Origin: Bacillota bacterium
Lineage (GTDB): Bacteria; Sysuimicrobiota; Sysuimicrobiia; Sysuimicrobiales; Segetimicrobiaceae
Direction of reading: 5' to 3'
NCBI GenBank assembly: GCA_021324255.1
Contig: JAJPJL010000075.1
Coordinates: forward strand, 1 to 50,119
Length of the DNA stretch: 50,119 nt
Of the stretch, positions 17,332 to 26,953 are shown piece by piece (the stretch's first letter is position 1; each line of letters opens with the position of its first letter). The notes below the pieces were generated by a model that did no database searches, was not told the origin of the DNA, and saw nothing but the letters and a program-made list of their open reading frames with translations. The translations under genes were made by a program, and so were the position numbers.

Positions 17332-18179
17332 TGGTCCGCGCCGAGACGCCCGACCGGCTCGATCAGTGGCTCGTGACACACGGGCACGCTGCGACCCGCG
17401 AACAGGCGCAGGCGTTGATCATGGCGGGGGCCGTGACGGTGGACGGGCGCCCCGCCGACAAGCCCGGGCGCCGCGTGCGATGGGAGGCGGACGTGGCCGT
17501 GCGCGACACCTCGCCCGCGTACGCGAGCCGCGGCGGGCTCAAGCTGGCCCACGGCCTCGCCGTCTTCGCCGTTCCCGTGCGCGGGCGTGTCGCGGTGGAC
17601 CTCGGGGCGAGCACGGGCGGGTTCACGGACTGCCTGCTCCGGCACGGCGCGGCGCGCGTCTACGCCGTGGACGTGGGCCGCGGCCAGCTGGCCTGGCGGC
17701 TCCGCACCGATCCGCGCGTCACCGTGCTCGAAGGACAGAACGCGCGCTACCTGGAGCCCGACCAGGTCGGGGGCGCGAAGGATCTCGTGACGGCCGACCT
17801 CTCGTTCATCAGCCTGCGCCTGGTTTGGGACACGGTGCGCCGGCTCCTCCGCCCGGATGGGGACGCCGTCGTGCTGGTGAAGCCGCAGTTCGAAGCCGGA
17901 CGGGAGCGGGTCCGCCGCGGCGGCGTGGTGAGAGACCCGGCCGCGCAGGCGGCCGCGCTCCGCGCCGTGCTCGCGGCCGCCCGGGCATCCGGTCTCGCGG
18001 CGACGGCGGCAACCCCGTCGCCGCTCCGGGGACCCGCGGGCAACATCGAATACCTCGTGCGCCTGCGCGTGGGCGTCGCCGAGGCGCCGCCGCTCGACGT
18101 GGCCGCGGTGGTCGCGGAGGCGCAGGCGATGTTCGGCCGCACACTCCCGGCGGCGGCCGTCCGGCCGAGCGCGCGATGA
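17331..18179 (+). CDS. tlyA: TlyA-family rRNA 2'-O-methyltransferase (S4 + FtsJ domains)
   Basis: A 282-residue protein. An N-terminal S4 RNA-binding domain (RLDQWLVTHGHAATREQAQALI...VTVDG) is joined to an FtsJ/RrmJ methyltransferase. The SAM site is VDLGASTGGFTDCLL. VTADLSFISLR and LVKPQFEAGRERV supply the Asp and Lys of the catalytic tetrad. Relatives methylate 2'-hydroxyls of 16S and 23S rRNA and set sensitivity to capreomycin-type antibiotics. The older hemolysin label is not supported by its domains. The GTG start shares one base with the ispA stop and the stop overlaps nadK. Confidence 0.93.
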   Translation: MVRAETPDRLDQWLVTHGHAATREQAQALIMAGAVTVDGRPADKPGRRVRWEADVAVRDTSPAYASRGGLKLAHGLAVFAVPVRGRVAVDLGASTGGFTDCLLRHGAARVYAVDVGRGQLAWRLRTDPRVTVLEGQNARYLEPDQVGGAKDLVTADLSFISLRLVWDTVRRLLRPDGDAVVLVKPQFEAGRERVRRGGVVRDPAAQAAALRAVLAAARASGLAATAATPSPLRGPAGNIEYLVRLRVGVAEAPPLDVAAVVAEAQAMFGRTLPAAAVRPSAR

Positions 18180-19054
18180 CCACGGTCGGCCTGCTCGTCA
18201 ACCCGGAGAAGCTGCGCGCCAACCCCGAGGTGACGCGGCTCGCCCGCGCCGCCGTGGCGATGCTCGAGGAACGGCGCGCCGGCGTGGTGGTGAATCTCGA
18301 GAGCGCCGAGGACCTCGGCTGCCCGGCGCTCGCGGTGCCGGAGCGCGAGCTGGCCGCGCGGGCGGACGTGCTCGTGGTGTTCGGCGGCGACGGGACCATC
18401 CTCGGCGCGGCGCGCCAGGCCGCGCCGCGGGGCATTCCCATCCTGGGCGTGAACCTCGGCGCCTTTGGGTTTCTCGCGGAGGTCAACGACGCGGGCGTCG
18501 AGGAGGCGCTGCACCGCCTGCTGGCGGGCGACTACTACCTGGACGAGCGCATGATGCTGCGCGCCGAGGTCGTCCGGGCCGGGCGCCCCGTGCACGAAGT
18601 GCTGGCGCTCAACGACATCGTCGTGACCAAGAGCGGGTACGCGCGCATGCTGCGCCTGCGAACGTTCGTCAACGACGAACATCTGGCCACGTACCTGGCC
18701 GACGGACTCATCGTGGCCACCCCGACGGGGTCGACCGCCTACTCCCTCTCCGCGGGCGGCCCTATCGTCCACCCGGCGGTGGACGTCATGGTGCTCACCC
18801 CGATCTGCGCGCACACCCTGAACGCGCGCCCGGTCGTCATCTCCGGAGGCGACACCGTCGGCGTGCGGGTGGATCCTGTGGGAGCGCCGCCGCCGCCGGC
18901 GATGCTGACGGTGGACGGGCAGGCGGGCTTGCCGCTCGACGCGGACGACGAGGTCCGAAGCGGCCGGTCGCCGTACCGGACCCGCCTCATCCGTCTCGGC
19001 CGCGAGGGCTTTTACACCGTGCTCCGGACGAAGCTGTGGTGGGGTGAACGATGA
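18176..19054 (+). CDS. nadK: NAD kinase
   Basis: ATP (or polyphosphate)-dependent NAD kinase of 292 aa, the only known route to NADP. The diacylglycerol-kinase-like fold shows [29 protein letters not shown] and the Gly-rich [18 protein letters not shown] 18176 overlaps the tlyA stop (ATGA) and begins at the first strand TTVGLLVNP. The recN gene that often follows is absent and pyrG follows instead. Confidence 0.95.
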   Translation: MTTVGLLVNPEKLRANPEVTRLARAAVAMLEERRAGVVVNLESAEDLGCPALAVPERELAARADVLVVFGGDGTILGAARQAAPRGIPILGVNLGAFGFLAEVNDAGVEEALHRLLAGDYYLDERMMLRAEVVRAGRPVHEVLALNDIVVTKSGYARMLRLRTFVNDEHLATYLADGLIVATPTGSTAYSLSAGGPIVHPAVDVMVLTPICAHTLNARPVVISGGDTVGVRVDPVGAPPPPAMLTVDGQAGLPLDADDEVRSGRSPYRTRLIRLGREGFYTVLRTKLWWGER

Positions 19055-19094
19055 CGGGACGCCCGCGCCGGCGGGAGGGGAGGGGACGCGGCCG

Positions 19095-20825
19095 ATGACG
19101 CAGCAGGGGACCAAGTACATCTTCGTGACCGGGGGCGTGACATCCGCGCTCGGGAAGGGCATCACCTCGGCGTCGCTCGGACGGCTGCTCAAGAGCCGCG
19201 GCTGGCGGGTGACGCTCCTCAAGTTCGATCCGTACGTCAACGTCGACGCCGGGACGATGAACCCGTTCCAGCACGGCGAGGTGTTCGTCACGGACGACGG
19301 CGCCGAGACGGACATGGACCTGGGGCACTATGAGCGGTACATCGATCAGAACCTGTGCCGCGACAACAACACGACGACCGGTAAGATCTACGGCGCCGTG
19401 ATCGCGCGGGAGCGCCGGGGCGAGTACCTCGGCGGGACGGTGCAGGTCATCCCGCACGTCACGAACGAGATCCGGGACGAGATCACCCGGGTGGCGCGTG
19501 AGGCGGGGGCGGAGATCATCATCGTCGAGGTGGGCGGGACCGTCGGCGACATCGAGAGCCTGCCGTTCCTCGAGGCGATCCGGCAGTTCCGGCGGCAGAT
19601 GGGCGACGCCAACGTGATGTATATTCACGTCTCCCTGATCCCGTACCTGCGCGGCGCGGGCGAGCTCAAGACCAAGCCGACACAGCACAGCGTCAAGGAG
19701 CTGCGCAGCATCGGCATCCATCCCGACGCGATCGTGTGCCGGACCGAGCGGCCGCTCGGCCGCGGGGTGCGCGAGAAGCTGGCGCTGTTCTGCGACGTCG
19801 AGCCGGACGCCGTGATTCAGGCGCTCGACGCGCAGAGCATCTACGAGGTGCCGCTGATCCTGGAGGAGGAAGGCCTCGCCCGGCAGGCCGAACGCCGCCT
19901 GCACCTGCCGGCGCGGCCGCCCGAACTGGCGGAGTGGCGGCACCTCGTGGACCGGTTGCTGCACCCCGAGGCGTCCGTCACCATTGCGCTGGTCGGCAAG
20001 TACATGGGCAACGAGGACTCGTACGTCAGCATCGAGGAAGCGCTGCGTCACGGCGGCATCGCCGCGGGGTGCAGCGTGCGCATCGCGAAGTTCGACTCGG
20101 AAGAGCTCGAGGGGCTGGACGACGCGACGGTGGCGGGCCGGCTGGCGGGATGCCACGGGGTGCTCGTGTGCCCGGGATTCGGCGCGCGCGGCGTCGAGGG
20201 CAAAGTCAAGGCGGTCCGCTACGCGCGCGAGCGGCGGGTGCCGTTTTTCGGCGTGTGCTACGGGATGCAGTGGGCGGTCGTGGAATTTGCGCGGCACGTC
20301 TGCGGCCTCGAGGGCGCGAGCACCACCGAGGTGGATCCTGACACGCCGCACCCCGTCATTGCCCTGCTCCCCGAGCAGCGCGCGGTCACGGAGAAGGGCG
20401 GCACCATGCGCCTCGGGCTCTACCCGTGCCGGCTGGCGCCCGGCTCGCTGGCGCACCGCGCGTACGGCGTCGGTGACGTCGACGAGCGGCACCGCCACCG
20501 TTTCGAGGTCAACAACGACTACCTCGCGGTCCTGACGCGGCACGGCCTCCGGGTCACGGGCCTGTACCCCGAGCGCAACCTCGTCGAGATCGTGGAGCTC
20601 GCCGATCACCCGTGGTTCCTGGGGACGCAGTTCCACGCCGAGTATCGCTCCCGTCCTACGCGCCCGCATCCGCTGTACCGTGATTTCGTGGCCGCGGCGC
20701 TGCGGTACGCGCGCGCGGACGCCTCGCCCGACGGGTCTCGTCCCGCGCTCGCGGCCGACGGGCGCCGGGCCGCGGCGGCCTCCCCGCGCGCCATCGACGA
20801 CGGCGCGTCCGGAGGCGCGTCCTAG
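19095..20825 (+). CDS. pyrG: CTP synthase
   Basis: Glutamine-dependent amination of UTP to CTP (576 aa). The synthetase domain starts with the near-invariant [20 protein letters not shown] and includes [23 protein letters not shown]. The class I glutaminase domain (about residues 290-540) has the nucleophile Cys in FGVCYGMQ and the His-Glu pair in [10 protein letters not shown]. These differ slightly from the usual ICLGMQ and QFHPE. The oxyanion-loop PGGFG reads CPGFG. ATG 19095 is preferred to GTG 19044 because a GGGAGGGG tract lies about nine bases upstream and family members start here. A 35-residue polar tail follows the conserved end. Confidence 0.95.
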   Translation: MTQQGTKYIFVTGGVTSALGKGITSASLGRLLKSRGWRVTLLKFDPYVNVDAGTMNPFQHGEVFVTDDGAETDMDLGHYERYIDQNLCRDNNTTTGKIYGAVIARERRGEYLGGTVQVIPHVTNEIRDEITRVAREAGAEIIIVEVGGTVGDIESLPFLEAIRQFRRQMGDANVMYIHVSLIPYLRGAGELKTKPTQHSVKELRSIGIHPDAIVCRTERPLGRGVREKLALFCDVEPDAVIQALDAQSIYEVPLILEEEGLARQAERRLHLPARPPELAEWRHLVDRLLHPEASVTIALVGKYMGNEDSYVSIEEALRHGGIAAGCSVRIAKFDSEELEGLDDATVAGRLAGCHGVLVCPGFGARGVEGKVKAVRYARERRVPFFGVCYGMQWAVVEFARHVCGLEGASTTEVDPDTPHPVIALLPEQRAVTEKGGTMRLGLYPCRLAPGSLAHRAYGVGDVDERHRHRFEVNNDYLAVLTRHGLRVTGLYPERNLVEIVELADHPWFLGTQFHAEYRSRPTRPHPLYRDFVAAALRYARADASPDGSRPALAADGRRAAAASPRAIDDGASGGAS

Positions 20826-20930
20826 CCGCCCGGGGACGCAGCCCGCGGGGACCGCAGGACCCCGTCCGCCGCGGCGCGAAGGCTACGGCGAGCCCGCACG
20901 GCACGGCCGCGCGGCGGAGGAGGCTATCGG

Positions 20931-21833
20931 ATGGGCATCGAGGCATACGTCGACGGGCGGTTCGTCCCAAAGGAAGAGGCGTCGGTCTCCGTCTATGACC
21001 ACGGGTTCCTCTACGGGGACGGGGTCTTCGAGGGCATCCGCGCGTACCACGGCCGCATCTTCAAGCTGCGGGAGCACGTGGACCGCTTGTTCGAGTCCGC
21101 GCACACGTTGCGGATCACGATCCCCATGACCCGGGAGGCCATGACCGAGGCGATCGTGGAGACGGTGCGGCGCAGCGGCCTCAAGGACGCGTACATCCGG
21201 CCCGTGGTCTCCCGCGGCCGGGGCGATCTCGGCATCGACCCGCGCAGGTGCCCGCGCCCGAGCGTCGTCATCATCGTGGATACGATTCAGCTCTATCCGG
21301 AGGCGGCGTACCAGAACGGTCTGAAGCTGGTTACCACCTCGACCCGGATGCGGCCGCTGGACGTGCTGAACCCGCGGATCAAGACGTGCAACTACCTCAG
21401 CAACATCATGGCACGCCTGGAGGTCAATCTCGCCGGGGCGGATGAGGGATTGATGCTGACGACCCACGGCTACGTTGCCGAGTGCACGGCCGACAACATC
21501 TTCGTGGTGCGGCACGGCCGCGTGCTCACACCGCCCGCGCACCTGGGCATTCTGCAGGGCATCACGCGGCAGACCGTGCTCGACCTGTGCCAGACGCTCG
21601 GGGTGCACGCCGCGGAGCACATCTTGACGCTCCACGACGTGTACGCGGCGGACGAATGCTTCCTCACGGGCACCGTGGCCGAGCTGGGGCCGGTCGTGGA
21701 GGTCGACGGGCGCACGATCGGGTCCGGGAAGCCCGGCCCGATCACACACCGTATTCTCAAGGCCTTCCGGGACTTGGCCGCGCGGGAGGGCACCCCGGTG
21801 TACGCGGCGTCGGGCGTCCCCGCGGGAGAGTGA
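20931..21833 (+). CDS. ilvE: Branched-chain-amino-acid aminotransferase (PLP fold type IV)
   Basis: A 300-residue class IV aminotransferase that interconverts Leu/Ile/Val and their 2-oxo acids. Markers are VYDHGFLYGDGVFEGIRAY at the N-terminus, the PLP lysine in RIKTCNYLSNI, AECTADNIFVV and LTGTVAELGPV near the C-terminus. The compact length matches archaeal/thermophile-type IlvE; D-amino-acid transaminase relatives are the main alternative. It precedes nudF with a GTGA overlap. Valine transamination would feed isobutyryl-CoA formation, of interest given the mutase and dehydrogenases at 26-32 kb. Confidence 0.9.
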   Translation: MGIEAYVDGRFVPKEEASVSVYDHGFLYGDGVFEGIRAYHGRIFKLREHVDRLFESAHTLRITIPMTREAMTEAIVETVRRSGLKDAYIRPVVSRGRGDLGIDPRRCPRPSVVIIVDTIQLYPEAAYQNGLKLVTTSTRMRPLDVLNPRIKTCNYLSNIMARLEVNLAGADEGLMLTTHGYVAECTADNIFVVRHGRVLTPPAHLGILQGITRQTVLDLCQTLGVHAAEHILTLHDVYAADECFLTGTVAELGPVVEVDGRTIGSGKPGPITHRILKAFRDLAAREGTPVYAASGVPAGE

Positions 21834-22363
21834 CGCCGCGCGTCCGGAGCAGCCGCAGGGTCTTCAACGGGCGGGTCGTCGGGCTGCGGCTCGACGAGAT
21901 CGAGTGGCCGAGCGGGCGCACCGCGACGGCCGAGATCGTCGAGCATCGCGGCGCCGTGGCGATCGTGCCGGTCACGGCGTCCGCTGACGTCCTGCTCGTC
22001 CGGCAGTTCCGGCACGCCGTGGGCCGCGAGCTGCTGGAGATTCCCGCCGGCACCATCGAGCCCGGCGAAGCCCCGGACGCGTGCGCGCGCCGCGAGCTGG
22101 CCGAGGAAGTGGGCCGCGCCGCGGCGACCTGGGACCGTCTCTTGTCGTTCTACCCCTCGCCCGGCGTCCTGACCGAGGAGCTGTTCGTGTACCTCGCCCA
22201 AGACCTGAGCGCGCGCGCAGCGGAACGCGAGGAGGAAGACTTGCGCGTCGAAGCGCGCCCGCTCGCCGACGCGCGGCGGCTCGTCGCGTCCGGCGAGGTC
22301 TGCGATGCGAAGTCGATCATCGGCCTGCTGGCCGCGTGCGAGCGGCTCGGGGTGACGTCCTAG
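21830..22363 (+). CDS. nudF: Nudix hydrolase, ADP-ribose pyrophosphatase type
   Basis: A 177-residue Nudix protein that probably cleaves ADP-ribose to AMP and ribose 5-phosphate. The Nudix box is [20 protein letters not shown] with the REL-EEVG core, preceded by ELLEIPAG and followed by [16 protein letters not shown]. The Pro about 15 residues after the box is typical of ADP-ribose pyrophosphatases. GTG 21830 overlaps the ilvE stop by four bases, with a GGGAG just before it. The next genes (deoB, punA, pdp) handle ribose phosphates and nucleosides, so the operon context fits. Confidence 0.88.
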   Translation: MTPRVRSSRRVFNGRVVGLRLDEIEWPSGRTATAEIVEHRGAVAIVPVTASADVLLVRQFRHAVGRELLEIPAGTIEPGEAPDACARRELAEEVGRAAATWDRLLSFYPSPGVLTEELFVYLAQDLSARAAEREEEDLRVEARPLADARRLVASGEVCDAKSIIGLLAACERLGVTS

Positions 22364-22373
22364 CACGGTCAAC

Positions 22374-23558
22374 GTGCCGCCGTTTGCCCGCGTGGTGGTG
22401 ATCGTACTCGACGGCTGCGGCGTCGGCGCGCTGCCGGACGCGGAACGGTACGGCGACGCCGGATCCAATACGCTCGTCCACACGGCCGCGGCGTGCGGCG
22501 GGCTTGCGCTGCCCGTCCTGGGCCGGCTCGGCCTCGGGCACCTCGGCCCGATCCGGGGCGTGCCGCCGGCCTCCGCGCCCGCCGGCGCGTTCGGCACGAT
22601 GGCGGAGACCGCGGCGGGCAAGGACAGCACGACTGGGCACTGGGAACTGATGGGCCTCGCGCTCGCGCGCCCGTTTCCGACCTATCCACACGGGTTTCCG
22701 CCGGAGGTGATCCGCGCGTTCGAGGCCCGCATCGGGCGGCCCGTGCTGGGCAACCGTCCCGCATCGGGCACGGCCATCATCGCCGAGCTCGGCGCGCGGC
22801 ACCTGCAAACCGGCCATCCCATCGTGTACACGTCGGCCGACAGCGTCTTTCAGATCGCCGCGCACGAGGCGGTCGTGCCCGTGGACACGCTCTACCACTA
22901 CTGCCGGATCGCCCGCGAGGACGTGCTCGTCGGGCCCCACGCGGTGAGCCGCGTGATCGCCCGGCCGTTCGTGGGGCGGCCGGGCGCGTTTACCCGCACG
23001 GACCGGCGGCGGGATTTTTCCCTCCCGCCGCCCGAGCCCACGGTGCTCGACCGCATGCGCGAGGCCGGTCTGCCGGTGATCGGGATCGGCAAGATCGCGG
23101 ACCTGTTTGCCGGGCGCGGCCTGAGCGAGGCGGTGCACACCCACGATGACGCGGACGGGCTCGCCCGCACGCGGCGTGCGATGTCGGCCGCCCGCACCGG
23201 CCTGATCTTTACGAACCTGGTGGACCTCGATGCGGTCTACGGCCACCGGAACGACGTCGCCGGCTACGGGCGACACTTGGAACGGATCGACTCGGGCCTG
23301 GCGCTCCTCGTCGACGCCCTCGGCCCGCGGGATCTACTCGTGATCACGGCGGACCACGGCAACGATCCAACCACCCCGAGCACGGACCACTCGCGCGAAT
23401 ACGTGCCGCTTCTCGTCTGCGGGCCGCGGGTGCGCGGCGGCGTACCCCTCGGGGTGCGGCGGACCTTCGCCGACGTCGGGGCCACCGTGGCGGAATCGCT
23501 CGGCGCGGCCCCGCCCCCGATCGGCACGAGCGTGGTCGGGGAAGTCCTCGCCGGATGA
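22374..23558 (+). CDS. deoB: Phosphopentomutase
   Basis: Alkaline-phosphatase-superfamily enzyme of 394 aa interconverting (deoxy)ribose 1- and 5-phosphates. Metal ligands are visible in [13 protein letters not shown] and in the late ADHGNDPTT and [10 protein letters not shown]. The phosphorylated Thr lies in [10 protein letters not shown], diagnostic for DeoB. The GTG start is 10 bases after nudF. It links the products of the two phosphorylases encoded downstream to central metabolism. Confidence 0.95.
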   Translation: MPPFARVVVIVLDGCGVGALPDAERYGDAGSNTLVHTAAACGGLALPVLGRLGLGHLGPIRGVPPASAPAGAFGTMAETAAGKDSTTGHWELMGLALARPFPTYPHGFPPEVIRAFEARIGRPVLGNRPASGTAIIAELGARHLQTGHPIVYTSADSVFQIAAHEAVVPVDTLYHYCRIAREDVLVGPHAVSRVIARPFVGRPGAFTRTDRRRDFSLPPPEPTVLDRMREAGLPVIGIGKIADLFAGRGLSEAVHTHDDADGLARTRRAMSAARTGLIFTNLVDLDAVYGHRNDVAGYGRHLERIDSGLALLVDALGPRDLLVITADHGNDPTTPSTDHSREYVPLLVCGPRVRGGVPLGVRRTFADVGATVAESLGAAPPPIGTSVVGEVLAG

Positions 23559-23613
23559 GCCGCGTGCGCCATCCCGTTGGGGGCGGGCGCGGCACGGCCG
23601 CGTCGGTTCCCGC

Positions 23614-24447
23614 GTGAGGCCGCTCGGGGCGCGCATTCAGGAGGCCGCGGCGAGCATTCGCGCCCGGGTGGGGCGCGATGCCGCGGCAGACGTCGGGCTG
23701 ATCCTCGGCAGCGGTCTTGGCGCGATGGCGGACGCCGCGGAGGCGGCGGCGGCGCTGGCGTACCGCGAGATCCCGCACTTTCCGGTACCCGCCGCCGAGG
23801 GCCACCGGGGACGCCTCGTGCTGGGGCGCTTGGAGGGCCGCCGCGTGGCGATGCTGCAGGGACGGGTGCACCTGTACGAAGGGTACACCGCGGAGCAGGT
23901 GGCGTTTGCGGTCCGGGTGCTCCGAGCGCTCGGCGCGCACACGCTCATCGCGACCAACGCGGCGGGCGGACTCGCCCCCGACCTGCGCGCCGGCGACCTC
24001 ATGCTCATCCGGGACCACATCAATGTGATGGGCGCCAATCCGCTGGTCGGGCCGAACGACGCCGGCCTCGGCCCGCGGTTTTTGGACATGGCGTCCGCCT
24101 ACGATGCGGGGCTGCGCGCCGCCGCCATGGAGGCCGCCCGCGAGGAGCGCCTGGCGCTGCGCGAGGGCGTCTACGCGGGGGTGCTCGGCCCGGCGTACGA
24201 GACGCCGGCGGAGGCCGCGATGCTCAGGAGCTGGGGCGCCGACGCCGTCGGGATGTCGACGGTCCCCGAGGTGATCGCGGCGCGCCACGCCGGACTGCGC
24301 GTGCTCGGGATCAGCGTCATCACCAACGCGGTGGCCGCGGGGCCCACGGCGCCGGCCCCGGTGACCCACGACCAGGTCCTCGCCGTCGCGACCGGCGCCG
24401 GACCCCGGCTCCTCCGGCTCCTGTGCCGCATCGTGCGCGTGCTGTAG
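23614..24447 (+). CDS. punA: Purine nucleoside phosphorylase (trimeric type)
   Basis: Phosphorolysis of purine (deoxy)nucleosides to base and pentose 1-phosphate (277 aa). Conserved segments are LILGSGLG, EGHRGRLVLG, GRVHLYEGYT, NAAGGL, GPAYETPAEAAML with the purine-binding Glu, and GADAVGMSTVPEVIAARH. SVITN carries the Asn that contacts the base, typical of the low-molecular-mass PNP family. GTG 23614 follows deoB after 55 bases. Confidence 0.94.
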   Translation: MRPLGARIQEAAASIRARVGRDAAADVGLILGSGLGAMADAAEAAAALAYREIPHFPVPAAEGHRGRLVLGRLEGRRVAMLQGRVHLYEGYTAEQVAFAVRVLRALGAHTLIATNAAGGLAPDLRAGDLMLIRDHINVMGANPLVGPNDAGLGPRFLDMASAYDAGLRAAAMEAAREERLALREGVYAGVLGPAYETPAEAAMLRSWGADAVGMSTVPEVIAARHAGLRVLGISVITNAVAAGPTAPAPVTHDQVLAVATGAGPRLLRLLCRIVRVL

Positions 24448-24546
24448 GCGTCGACGACCTGGCCCCACGCTGTCGCGCCAATCGTTCGCTCACGGTCGAA
24501 ATGAGGAGACGGCGCAGGAGTGCCGGGCTGCCGGGGGAACACTCCC

Positions 24547-25872
24547 GTGAGCATGCCTGGATCCGCGCTGCACCCCTACGACATCATCCGGGCCAAGCGC
24601 GCCGGCGCCGAACTGGCGCCCGACGCGATCGCGGCGTTTCTCCAGGGTTATCTCGACGGGCGCGTCTCCGAGGCACAGATGGCGGCCTTGCTCATGGCGG
24701 TCTGTTTCCGCGGCATGAGCCACCGGGAGACGTCCGCGCTGACCATGGCGATGGTGGCGAGCGGCGACACGCTGGACCTGTCGGGGGTCCAGGGGCCCAC
24801 GGTGGACAAGCACAGCACGGGCGGCGTGGGCGACAAGACGTCGCTCGTGCTGGTGCCGCTCGTCGCGAGCGCGGGCGTGCGCGTGGCCAAGCTCTCGGGC
24901 CGCGCGCTCGGCCACACCGGCGGCACGCTCGACAAACTCGAGGCGATTCCCGGGCTGCGCACGGCGCTCGCGCCGGACGAGCTCGTGGCGCAGGTCAACC
25001 GCGTCGGGTGCGCGATCGCGAGCCAGTCGGCCCGGCTCGTGCCGGCCGATAAGCGGCTGTACGCGCTCCGCGATCAGACGGCGACCGTGGAGAGCGTGCC
25101 GCTCATCGCCTCGAGCGTCATGAGCAAGAAGATCGCGGCCGGCAGCAGTGCCATCGTGCTCGACGTCAAGGTCGGCAGCGGCGCGTTCATGAAGACCCTC
25201 ACGGACGCGCGCGCGCTCGGCCGCACGATGGTGGAAATCGGCCGCGCGGCCGGCCGCCGCACGGTCGCCGTGCTCACGCGCATGGACCAGCCGCTGGGCC
25301 GCGCCATCGGCAACGCGCTCGAGGTCGCGGAGGCCGTGCGCACACTCCGGGGGGAGGGCCCGGAGAACCTTCAGGAGCTGTGCCTGGCCCTGGGCGCGCG
25401 CATGGCCGTCCTGGGCGGCGTCGCGGAAACGCAGGCGGCGGCGCGGACCATGCTCGGCCAGCGCATCGCGTCCGGCGATGCCCTGCGGCGGTTCGCGGAG
25501 ATGGTGGAGGCCCAGGGCGGCGATCCCGCCGTCGTGCAGGATCCCGGGCGGCTCGCACGGGCCCCCATCATCGAGGCGGTGCCGTCGCCGCACGACGGCG
25601 TCGTCGAGGGCGTGGACGCGGAGCTGCTGGGGAACGCGGCGATCGTGCTTGGCGCCGGCCGGACAGGCGCACACGACCGGATCGATCCCGCCGCCGGGCT
25701 GGTCCTCGAGCGCAAGATCGGCAACCCGGTCCGGCGGGGCGAGCCGCTCGCGACCCTCCACACGTCCGACCGGAGCCGCCTGGAGCGCGCCGCCGCGATG
25801 GTGACGGCGGCCTACCGTCTCGGGGCCGGGGAGTTTGCGTCCGGTCCCGTGGTGCTCGAGACGATCGAATAA
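24547..25872 (+). CDS. pdp: Pyrimidine-nucleoside phosphorylase
   Basis: Phosphorolysis of thymidine, uridine and deoxyuridine (about 441 aa). Signatures are YDIIRAKRAG, the phosphate-binding VDKHSTGGVGDKTSL, KLSGRALGHTGGTLDKLEAIPG, SIxSS-type LIASSVMSKKIAAG and VKVGSGAFM. The usual C-terminal alpha/beta domain is present, ending ASGPVVLETIE. The start is uncertain among GTG 24520, GTG 24547 and ATG 24553; 24547 has a GGGGGAA at suitable distance. It closes the nudF-deoB-punA-pdp salvage run. Confidence 0.94.
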   Translation: MSMPGSALHPYDIIRAKRAGAELAPDAIAAFLQGYLDGRVSEAQMAALLMAVCFRGMSHRETSALTMAMVASGDTLDLSGVQGPTVDKHSTGGVGDKTSLVLVPLVASAGVRVAKLSGRALGHTGGTLDKLEAIPGLRTALAPDELVAQVNRVGCAIASQSARLVPADKRLYALRDQTATVESVPLIASSVMSKKIAAGSSAIVLDVKVGSGAFMKTLTDARALGRTMVEIGRAAGRRTVAVLTRMDQPLGRAIGNALEVAEAVRTLRGEGPENLQELCLALGARMAVLGGVAETQAAARTMLGQRIASGDALRRFAEMVEAQGGDPAVVQDPGRLARAPIIEAVPSPHDGVVEGVDAELLGNAAIVLGAGRTGAHDRIDPAAGLVLERKIGNPVRRGEPLATLHTSDRSRLERAAAMVTAAYRLGAGEFASGPVVLETIE

Positions 25873-25962
25873 GGCGCCGCCCGCCCGCGCCCGAGGAATC
25901 GCGCCTCCCAGCTGAGAAACGACCATCCCGGATCACGCGCGGATTGCGGGCAGGAGGCGGGT

Positions 25963-26820
25963 ATGGCCGTGCGCACGGTTGGCGTCGTCGGCTGCGGGTT
26001 GATGGGCTCCGGCATCGCGGAGGTGGCGGCGCGGGCGGGGCTGGCGGTCGTCGTGCGCGAGGTCTCGGACGCGCTGCTCGCCGCGGGGCTCGGCCGGATC
26101 GACCGCTCGATGGCGCGCGCCGTGGAACGCGGACGGCTGAGCCCCGCGGACCGCGATGCGGCCCGCCGGCGGATCCTCGGGACGACCGCGCTCTCGGACC
26201 TCGGCGCGTGCGATATCGTCTGCGAAGCGATCATCGAAAACATGGACGCGAAGAAGGCCCTGTATCGCGACCTGGACGGCGTCTGCCCGCCCGAGACCGT
26301 GTTCGCCAGCAACACGAGCTCGCTCAGCATCACGGAGATGGCAGCCGTCACGCGGCGGCCGGCGCGATTTGTGGGGTTGCACTTTTTCAACCCGGTGCCG
26401 GTGATGAAACCGGTGGAGATGGTGCGGGGCCTCCAGACCGGCGATGAGACGCTCGCGGCGGCCCGGGCATTCGCGGAACAGCTCGGCAAGACCGTCGTCG
26501 CGTGCAAGGATCACCCCGGGTTCATCGTCAACCTCCTCCTGGTGCCCTACCTGCTGGACGCGATCCGCGCCCTCGAAGTCGGCGTGGCGACCAAGGAAGA
26601 CATCGACACCGCGGTGACGCTCGGCCTGAACCATCCGATGGGGCCGTTCACGCTGCTCGACTTCATCGGCATCGACACGACGTACTACATCGCCGAGGCG
26701 ATGTACACGGAGTTCAAGGATCCGCGCTACGCTGCGCCGCCGCTCATGCGGAAGATGGTGCTGGCGGGGCTGCACGGCCGGAAGACGGGCCGCGGTTTCT
26801 ACGAGTACACGGCCACGTGA
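25963..26820 (+). CDS. hbd: 3-hydroxybutyryl-CoA dehydrogenase
   Basis: NAD(P)-dependent oxidation of 3-hydroxyacyl-CoA or reduction of acetoacetyl-CoA (285 aa). The Rossmann motif is GVVGCGLMGSGIAEVAA. The catalytic region has ASNTSSLSITEMA, the active-site His in GLHFFNPVPVMKPVEMV and the Glu-Asn relay (KDHPGFIVN). The C-terminal dimer domain includes LGLNHPMGPFTLLDFIG. A GCAGGAGG lies about six bases before the ATG. The length is that of the stand-alone clostridial type, not the FadB fusion. It opens the acyl-CoA cluster; no crotonase gene is visible in the window. Confidence 0.94.
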   Translation: MAVRTVGVVGCGLMGSGIAEVAARAGLAVVVREVSDALLAAGLGRIDRSMARAVERGRLSPADRDAARRRILGTTALSDLGACDIVCEAIIENMDAKKALYRDLDGVCPPETVFASNTSSLSITEMAAVTRRPARFVGLHFFNPVPVMKPVEMVRGLQTGDETLAAARAFAEQLGKTVVACKDHPGFIVNLLLVPYLLDAIRALEVGVATKEDIDTAVTLGLNHPMGPFTLLDFIGIDTTYYIAEAMYTEFKDPRYAAPPLMRKMVLAGLHGRKTGRGFYEYTAT

Positions 26821-26936
26821 CCGCACCCCATCTCGCGCTCCGCCGCTGGAAACGCCGCCTCCATGAGCTCGACCGCGAGGTGGGCGCGGGCCGGCGGCAC
26901 GGACCGCAGGACCGGTTTGGCGCGCGGCCGAAGTAG
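26817..26936 (+). CDS. Possible 39-residue basic small protein between hbd and acd
   Basis: The GTG at 26817 overlaps the hbd stop as GTGA, the same junction used by many genes here, and opens a 39-codon frame ending at TAG 26936. The next gene starts 17 bases later. The product (APHLALRRWKRRLHELDREV in its first half) is very basic and could form one amphipathic helix. The tight packing on both sides supports translation; the small size and lack of a recognised family argue for caution. Confidence 0.4.
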   Translation: MTAPHLALRRWKRRLHELDREVGAGRRHGPQDRFGARPK

Positions 26937-26953
26937 CGCCGCGAGGTGATGTC

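Noticed and set aside
24448-24546. Separate promoter for pdp
   Set aside because: No -10/-35 pair of acceptable quality was seen; read-through from punA is simpler.
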